Shown here piece by piece: positions 6,626 through 10,575 of a DNA stretch of 10,575 bases (position 1 is its first letter; every line of letters begins with the position of its first letter). This stretch comes from Porticoccus sp963925605 (GTDB lineage: Bacteria > Pseudomonadota > Gammaproteobacteria > Pseudomonadales > Porticoccaceae). Below the pieces are notes generated by a model. It made no database searches, was not told the DNA's origin, and saw nothing but the letters and a program-made list of their open reading frames with translations. The stretch lies in the NCBI GenBank assembly GCA_963925605.1, contig CAWURY010000027.1:1-10575 (forward strand), written 5' to 3'. A program made the position numbers and the translations under genes.

Positions 6626-7714
6626 TTATTCGCCTAAAGGTAAGTACACATAAAAAGTAGTTTTATCGACTGAAGTTTCACACTTAATAAGACCGCGATG
6701 AATGTCAATAGATGACTGGGCGATCGACAAGCCAAGCCCGGTGCCTTCTGGTCTGCCGCTAACCATTGGAAAAAAAATACGATCAAAGATCTTTTCTGGT
6801 ATGCCTGGGCCGTTATCAGTAATTTTAATGCAGCAAACCATTCTATGGCTGGTGCTTCTAACAGTGAAGTTTCTTTCAATACGAGTGCTTATCCAAATTT
6901 TGGGGGCTTCTTGTGTGCTAGCCTTTAACGCTTGGACAGCGTTACGTAAAATATTTAGCAATGCCTGGATTAGCTGCCCTTTGTCGCCCTTGATTTCTGG
7001 AATGCTTGGATCATAGTCCCTGTCTATCTTTATATAGTCCAGTGTTTCTTTTTCTGTTAGCGAGGCGGTGTGCTCAATCACTTCATGTATGTTGATGGTC
7101 GAGAATTTAGGTAGAGTGTTTGATCCAAGCAGTCGATCGACTAGGCTACATAGGCGATCGGTCTCACTAGAAATGATATCAGTAAACTCACGCAGCTCTG
7201 GTTGACTGCTTAGATCATCGGAGAGTAATTGCGCTGCACCTTTAATCCCCCCGAGAGGATTTTTTATTTCATGTGCAAGACCGCGAACTATATTACGTGT
7301 AGCATCATGCGCAGACAGTAGCTCGTTTTCTTTGCTTAGTTGCAACAGCCTTTTTATTGGCTGCAGTTCCAGTAAAAGCATTTTTTCTTGGCTCCAGATA
7401 ATAGGGGAAACAGTAAGATCAATAGTGATGTGACTGTTATCTAAAAGCTGCAGGTTGGCCTCTCTCTGTGTAAAGGGCTGCGAATCCTTCAGTGCTTTGC
7501 TCAGAGAATATAAATGTACTGCCCCCCCTAAAGAACATTTTTTGTCAGACTTTAAGAAATTTAATATTGGTTCTCCAATGATGCGAGTCGAGCTCATATC
7601 GAGAAGGTTTTCTGCTGAAGGATTTAAATAGAGAACCGCTAGATTTTCATCTAACAAGATAATTGATGCGCTAAGACTGTCTAAAAGTAGACCCTGTAGC
7701 TTATCTTTTTTCAT
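6626..7714 (-). CDS. ntrB: Nitrogen regulation sensor histidine kinase/phosphatase NtrB
   Basis: NtrB is a cytoplasmic two-component kinase that phosphorylates NtrC when nitrogen is scarce and, with PII protein, dephosphorylates it when nitrogen is ample. It has 362 residues. A PAS-like sensor domain (about 5-120: SASIILLDENLAVLYLNPSAE) precedes the dimerisation/phosphoacceptor helix with LAHEIKNPLGGIKGAAQLL (phospho-His148). The ATP-binding domain has the N box LLNILRNAVQA (Asn258), the G1 box DNGPGIP (Asp300), FDRIFFPMVSGR, and the G2 box GTGLGLS (324-330). It has no transmembrane segment, as expected for this family. It lies 160 bases downstream of glnA and overlaps nothing, but is separated from ntrC by a single base. 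The ATG has no strong Shine-Dalgarno. Expression probably comes partly from read-through of the NtrC-activated glnA promoter, and I see no convincing promoter in the gap. Confidence 0.96.
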   Translation of the reverse strand: MKKDKLQGLLLDSLSASIILLDENLAVLYLNPSAENLLDMSSTRIIGEPILNFLKSDKKCSLGGAVHLYSLSKALKDSQPFTQREANLQLLDNSHITIDLTVSPIIWSQEKMLLLELQPIKRLLQLSKENELLSAHDATRNIVRGLAHEIKNPLGGIKGAAQLLSDDLSSQPELREFTDIISSETDRLCSLVDRLLGSNTLPKFSTINIHEVIEHTASLTEKETLDYIKIDRDYDPSIPEIKGDKGQLIQALLNILRNAVQALKASTQEAPKIWISTRIERNFTVRSTSHRMVCCIKITDNGPGIPEKIFDRIFFPMVSGRPEGTGLGLSIAQSSIDIHRGLIKCETSVDKTTFYVYLPLGE

Positions 7715-7827
7715 GGCTTTAGTTGGCTGTAAGTTTGCATTTTTGCATAGTCAATGAATAGTGGAAATTACGAACAATCTCTAAAGACTTGGTTTTCTAT
7801 GTTGTTAGTTTTTATTTAAGATCCGAC

Positions 7828-7859
7828 AAGTCAGGCTGTAAAAATTCCCAGCCCGACTT
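7828..7859 (-). terminator. Hairpin downstream of glnA: attenuating terminator or mRNA-processing stem
   Basis: On the leftward transcript, AAGTCGGGCTG (7859-7849) pairs with CAGCCTGACTT (7838-7828). This gives an 11-base-pair stem with one G-U pair and a 10-base loop. In + strand RNA the same position would be an A-C mismatch, so the structure favours the glnA-ntrB transcript. It begins 15 bases after the glnA stop. The sequence after it (GTCGGATCTTAAATAAAAAC) has no T-run, so it is not a standard intrinsic terminator. A role in dampening read-through into ntrBC, or in protecting the glnA 3' end, fits the enteric operon where glnA is far more abundant than ntrBC. Confidence 0.5.
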
Positions 7860-7874
7860 ACCAGATTGCAGCTA

Positions 7875-9278
7875 TTAAGCAGAGTAATACATATCAAATT
7901 CAACTGGATGGGTTGTATGTTCTACACGGTATACATCATGCATTTTTAACTCAATGTAGGCATCTATCATGTCATCCGTAAAGACACCACTTTTCGTTAA
8001 GAAATCTCTGTCATTGTCCAGAGCCTCCAGGGCTTCTCTTAGACTCCCGGCCACTTGTGGAATCAAAGCGCCTTCTTCTGGAGGTAGATCGTAAAGGTCT
8101 TTATCTGAAGGTTCACCGGGGTGTATTTTGTTTATGACTCCGTCAATCCCGGCCATAAGCATAGAGGCAAACATTAAGTAGGGATTTGCTACTGGGTCGC
8201 CAAATCTGAGCTCTACACGCTTCCCTTTAGGTGAGTCAACATAAGGAATGCGTAGGGCTGCCGAGCGATTTCGAGCTGAATAGGCAAGCATTACTGGAGC
8301 CTCGAATCCTGGAATTAGGCGCTTATAAGAATTGGTGGACGGATTTGCAAAAGCATTCAAGGCTTTTGCATGTTTGATTATTCCGCCAATATAGTAAAGT
8401 GCAGTTTCGCTCAATCCAGCATAACCATTTCCTGCAAAAACATTTTCGCCATTTTTCCAGAAAGATTGATGACAGTGCATACCGGAACCATTGTCACCAA
8501 CAAGAGGTTTGGGCATAAATGTCGCAGTTTTTCCGTAGGCGTGAGCAACATTATGTACGCAGTATTTGAAAATTTGAACTTCGTCAGCTTTTTTGACGAG
8601 AGTGTTAAATCTTACCCCAATTTCACACTGCCCCGCCGTAGCTACCTCATGATGGTGCACTTCAATGTCTAGCCCCATTTGCTCCATTGCTAAACACATT
8701 GCAGCTCTAAGGTCGTGCAGGCTGTCTACTGGCGGCACTGGGAAATAACCCCCTTTGACCCCAGGACGATGACCCATGTTGCCATTTGAGTAGTCAGAAC
8801 CAGAAGACCATGCACCTTCTTCAGAATTAATCTTATAGAAACAGCTACTTATATTGGCGCCCCATTTTACATCATCAAAGACAAAGAATTCTGGTTCTGG
8901 GCCAAAGAATGCCGTGTCACCTAATCCGGTTGTAGCTAGATATGCTTCGGCTCGTTTTGCAACAGAACGAGGATCGCGATCATAAGACTTCATGGTAGAA
9001 GGCTCAATAATATCGCAACGGATAATTATGGTTGCTTCATCAGTAAATGGATCCAGAATGGCTGTTGTGTCATCAGGCATTAAGATCATGTCTGATTCGT
9101 TTATACCTTTCCAACCTTCAATTGATGAGCCATCAAACATTTTGCCGACTTTAAAAAATTCGTCATCTACATCTTTAGATGGAAAAGAAACATGCTGCTC
9201 TTTCCCTCTTGTATCCGTAAAGCGAAGATCTACCCAGCGCGCTTCACTTTCTGTAATAAGTTTTTTAGTTTGTGACAT
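7875..9278 (-). CDS. glnA: Glutamine synthetase type I (adenylylation-regulated)
   Basis: GlnA makes glutamine from glutamate, ammonia and ATP as a dodecamer in the cytoplasm and is the main ammonia-assimilating enzyme. The protein has 467 residues from the chosen ATG (E. coli 469). Landmarks are MFDGSSIEGWKGI (Asp50 latch region), FFGPEPEFF with metal Glu128 and Glu130, EVATAGQCEIG with Glu211 and Glu219, NGSGMHCHQS with His268, NPSTNSYKRLIPGFEAP, and the adenylylation site KDLYDLPPEE (Tyr396). The last implies control by a GlnE-type adenylyltransferase and PII, not encoded here. The ATG at 9278 has a strong GGAGGA 4 bases upstream; an in-frame TTG at 9290 lies over that Shine-Dalgarno and is rejected. 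Transcription is predicted from the sigma-54/NtrC region upstream, and ntrBC follow in the same direction. Confidence 0.98.
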   Translation of the reverse strand: MSQTKKLITESEARWVDLRFTDTRGKEQHVSFPSKDVDDEFFKVGKMFDGSSIEGWKGINESDMILMPDDTTAILDPFTDEATIIIRCDIIEPSTMKSYDRDPRSVAKRAEAYLATTGLGDTAFFGPEPEFFVFDDVKWGANISSCFYKINSEEGAWSSGSDYSNGNMGHRPGVKGGYFPVPPVDSLHDLRAAMCLAMEQMGLDIEVHHHEVATAGQCEIGVRFNTLVKKADEVQIFKYCVHNVAHAYGKTATFMPKPLVGDNGSGMHCHQSFWKNGENVFAGNGYAGLSETALYYIGGIIKHAKALNAFANPSTNSYKRLIPGFEAPVMLAYSARNRSAALRIPYVDSPKGKRVELRFGDPVANPYLMFASMLMAGIDGVINKIHPGEPSDKDLYDLPPEEGALIPQVAGSLREALEALDNDRDFLTKSGVFTDDMIDAYIELKMHDVYRVEHTTHPVEFDMYYSA

Positions 9279-9282
9279 TTGT

Positions 9283-9288
9283 TCCTCC
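9283..9288 (-). promoter_or_regulatory. glnA Shine-Dalgarno (GGAGGA)
   Basis: GGAGGA on the minus strand, 4 bases before the ATG at 9278. It is the strongest ribosome binding site in the window and settles the glnA start. It fits the high expression expected of glutamine synthetase. Confidence 0.9.
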
Positions 9289-9388
9289 AAATTTAAGTAT
9301 GCCTAGCTACAATATAAAAATGTTTCATTGGTGATCTTTTGTTCTAGATATTAGCTGTAATTTTTACTGCTATCCTACTAGTTATCAA

Positions 9389-9404
9389 AGCAAAAATTGT
9401 GCCA
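9389..9404 (-). promoter_or_regulatory. Sigma-54 (-24/-12) promoter of glnA
   Basis: The minus strand reads TGGCACAATTTTTGCT. This matches the sigma-54 consensus TGGCAC-N5-TTGCW at every conserved base, with the GG and GC elements 12 bases apart. Transcription should start near 9378, giving a leader of about 100 bases before the glnA ATG. The position downstream of NtrC-type sites corresponds to glnAp2 of enteric bacteria. Sigma-54 (rpoN) itself is not in the window. Confidence 0.9.
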
Positions 9405-9454
9405 ACACTATAATTGGTCAACAGACCCAATCATAGCGCCCTAGAAAATATAAT

Positions 9455-9471
9455 TGCACTGTTAGGGTGCC
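9455..9471. promoter_or_regulatory. NtrC enhancer site, best match
   Basis: TGCACTGTTAGGGTGCC is a 17-base dyad that fits the NtrC consensus TGCACY-N5-RGTGCA except for the last base (C for A). Its centre lies about 85 bases upstream of the predicted glnA start. That is close to, but nearer than, the E. coli glnA enhancers at about -109 and -140. Confidence 0.8.
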
Positions 9472-9474
9472 ATA

Positions 9475-9514
9475 AAGACCATTTATGGTGCAATTTAAGA
9501 TCATTTATAGTGCA
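9475..9514. repeat. Two tandem 22-base-phased repeats, probable weaker NtrC sites
   Basis: AAGACCATTTATGGTGCA (9475-9492) recurs as AAGATCATTTATAGTGCA (9497-9514), 16 of 18 bases identical and exactly 22 bases apart. Each ends in a GTGCA half-site. Together with the GGTGCC of the stronger site (9466-9471), the half-sites are spaced 21 and 22 bases, i.e. about two helical turns, so they lie on one face of the DNA. The other arms are poor matches, so these would be weak sites bound cooperatively. Confidence 0.6.
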
Positions 9515-9656
9515 TTTATTGGTATATTTTGTAACCCACTTTATTTTTTCCATTTGGCTTGGGTTGTTTCTACAGCATGTCATGCAAGCATTAACTGTAA
9601 TTAATACGGTATTTTTTAAGTTTAAAAAAATTAAAGTGAGCATTTTCATGCATTTT

Positions 9657-9672
9657 GCTATCTCCAGATAGC
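9657..9672. promoter_or_regulatory. Perfect palindrome overlapping the typA -35 region
   Basis: GCTATCT-CC-AGATAGC is a perfect 7-base inverted repeat with a 2-base centre, ending 9 bases before the typA -10 box. It covers the place of the -35 element, where no TTGACA-like hexamer is visible at 16-18 bases. This suggests a protein-binding operator or activator site. I do not recognise the regulator. Confidence 0.45.
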
Positions 9673-9681
9673 TCAGGTCAG

Positions 9682-9687
9682 TATAAT
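9682..9687 (+). promoter_or_regulatory. Candidate -10 box of typA
   Basis: A perfect TATAAT lies 31 bases before the GTG start of typA, predicting a transcript starting near 9694 and a leader of about 25 bases. The -35 is weak (TATCTC at 17-base spacing). An A/T-rich tract just upstream could act as an UP-like element. Confidence 0.55.
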
Positions 9688-9718
9688 GCCGTTTTTTTCC
9701 CAACCTAGGATCAGTCTT

Positions 9719-10575
9719 GTGATTGAAAATCTTCGGAATATTGCCATTATTGCCCATGTTGATCATGGTAAAACCACTTTAGTTGATAAGCTTCTTCAGC
9801 AATCGGGCACTCTCGATCGAAAAGATATGAATTCAGAGCGAATAATGGATTCAAGCGATCAAGAAAGAGAGCGCGGTATAACTATTCTTGCTAAAAATAC
9901 AGCTCTCAAGTGGAATGGATATAATATCAATATTGTAGATACCCCTGGGCATGCTGATTTTGGGGGAGAAGTTGAGCGTGTGCTCTCAATGGTTGATTCA
10001 GTTTTATTATTGGTGGACGCTGTAGATGGACCAATGCCTCAAACTCGGTTTGTTACCCAGAAAGCTTTTGAGCAAGGATTAAACCCTATTTTGGTTGTAA
10101 ATAAAGTTGATCGCCCGGGTGCAAGGCCTCATTGGGTCGTAGATCAGGTGTTCGATTTATTCGACAGATTAGGCGCTACTGATGAACAGATGGACTTCCC
10201 TATAATATTTGCTTCTGCTTTGAATGGGGTTGCTGGTCATGAACCTGAGTCTTTGGCAGAAGATATGGCGCCTCTTTTGCAAATGATAGTAGACAAGGTT
10301 AGGTCTCCGGCGGTCAATAGGGACGGCCCCCTCCAAATGCAAATCAGCGCATTAGACTACAATAGCTATGTTGGCGTTATTGGTGTGGGTAGGATCACTC
10401 GTGGAAAATTAAAGCCTAACGAGCAAATTGTTATAGTCGACAGCGAAGGAGTCTCTCGCAAAGGTAGAGTTCTTCAAGTTATGGGCTATAGTGGTCTTGA
10501 GCGTGTAGATGTTATTGAGGCGGAAGCGGGTGAGATTGTGTGTGTCACAGGCATCGATAAGCTCAATATTTCTGA
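9719..10575 (+). CDS. typA: Ribosome-associated GTPase TypA/BipA (3' end outside window)
   Basis: TypA/BipA is a translational GTPase of the EF-G/LepA group that binds the ribosome and aids 50S assembly and stress or cold adaptation. The first 285 of about 600-610 residues are present. GTPase motifs are G1 AHVDHGKTT (12-20), G2 ERGIT (51-55), G3 DTPGH (74-78), G4 NKVD (128-131) and G5 SAL (166-168). Domain 2 follows with GPLQMQISALDYNSYVGVIGVGRI. The start is GTG giving MIENLRNIAI, the usual N-terminus, with AGGA at 9707-9710 and an 8-base gap. The frame is open to the window edge. It is divergent from glnA, as in other gammaproteobacteria where typA and glnA are neighbours. Confidence 0.97.
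   Translation, partial: MIENLRNIAIIAHVDHGKTTLVDKLLQQSGTLDRKDMNSERIMDSSDQERERGITILAKNTALKWNGYNINIVDTPGHADFGGEVERVLSMVDSVLLLVDAVDGPMPQTRFVTQKAFEQGLNPILVVNKVDRPGARPHWVVDQVFDLFDRLGATDEQMDFPIIFASALNGVAGHEPESLAEDMAPLLQMIVDKVRSPAVNRDGPLQMQISALDYNSYVGVIGVGRITRGKLKPNEQIVIVDSEGVSRKGRVLQVMGYSGLERVDVIEAEAGEIVCVTGIDKLNIS

Larger units (their letters stand above)
9279..9718. other. Divergent glnA / typA regulatory intergenic region (440 bases)
   Basis: No gene is supported here. The stretch holds, from left to right: the glnA leader of about 100 bases with its Shine-Dalgarno, the glnA sigma-54 promoter, three phased NtrC-type half-site groups, an AT-rich section (9515-9656) that includes the palindrome TTTTTTAAGTTTAAAAAA (9612-9629), and the typA operator-like palindrome and -10 box. 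Open frames running through it (9414-9671 on +, 9766-9431 on -) overlap these elements, lack ribosome binding sites and look like chance. In Pseudomonas thiI lies in this position; no trace of it is visible. Confidence 0.8.

Noticed and set aside
7736..7747. TGCATTTTTGCA between glnA and ntrB as an NtrC site
   Set aside because: The arms are only TGCA and the spacing is 12 and not 17 bases, so it does not fit the NtrC dyad.
9279..9290. Upstream TTG start for glnA giving MEEQ at the N-terminus
   Set aside because: These codons are the Shine-Dalgarno itself (GGAGGA). Family N-termini start at MSxxxxxI, matching ATG 9278.
9409..9454. TATAAT sequences on the + strand at 9409-9414 and 9449-9454
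   Set aside because: Neither has a -35 element at 16-18 bases, and both lie more than 260 bases from typA within the glnA enhancer/promoter region. They are likely AT-rich coincidences.
9612..9629. TTTTTTAAGTTTAAAAAA as an intrinsic terminator
   Set aside because: The stem would be pure A/T with a 2-base loop and would be unstable. It is more likely bendable A-tract DNA.
9414..9671. 85-codon open frame on the + strand upstream of typA
   Set aside because: It has a TTG start without a ribosome binding site, no recognisable domain, and runs through the NtrC sites and the typA operator-like palindrome. It looks like a chance frame in AT-rich regulatory DNA.
9431..9766. 111-codon open frame on the - strand
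   Set aside because: It begins inside typA antisense and crosses both promoter regions. It has no Shine-Dalgarno or familiar motif.

Overview
The window looks like a chromosomal housekeeping segment of an AT-leaning gammaproteobacterium. The gene set and order (hisF, ctpA, envC-like, gpmI, yibN-like rhodanese, ntrC, ntrB, glnA, typA) recall a condensed version of the Pseudomonas/Cellvibrio-type neighbourhood. Every intact protein resembles the gammaproteobacterial form of its family: a glutamine synthetase with an adenylylation tyrosine, an enteric-type NtrB/NtrC pair, and a TypA that begins MIENLRNIAI. I see no mobile element, CRISPR array, tRNA or rRNA.

Layout. Bases 2-547 (+) are the 3' part of hisF. 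It converges on a three-gene leftward cluster, gpmI (4616-3069), envC-like (3049-1865) and ctpA (about 1860-573), which combines glycolysis with cell-envelope maintenance. The ctpA copy is damaged: a one-base insertion near 1290 separates the PDZ half from the catalytic half, and the position where its start codon should be reads ATA instead of ATG. A short membrane-anchored rhodanese-like gene (4782-5192, +) is divergent from gpmI and meets the end of ntrC only 7 bases later. The grxC, secB and trmL-type genes that often sit there in relatives are absent.

The right half is a nitrogen-control module. glnA (9278-7875), ntrB (7714-6626) and ntrC (6624-5200) all read leftward, as in the enteric glnA-glnL-glnG operon. 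Upstream of glnA there is a consensus-quality sigma-54 promoter (9389-9404). Behind it lies a helically phased set of GTGC half-sites (9455-9514) that should be NtrC enhancers. NtrB and NtrC would therefore control glnA, and read-through would control their own synthesis. A hairpin just after glnA may limit that read-through.

The 440-base region 9279-9718 separates glnA from the divergent typA/bipA (9719 onward, cut by the window edge). It carries both regulatory regions, including a perfect 16-base palindrome next to the typA -10 box. I did not find an undescribed multigene system. The most informative items are the decaying or frameshifted ctpA, the intact sigma-54/NtrC control region, and the synteny compaction.
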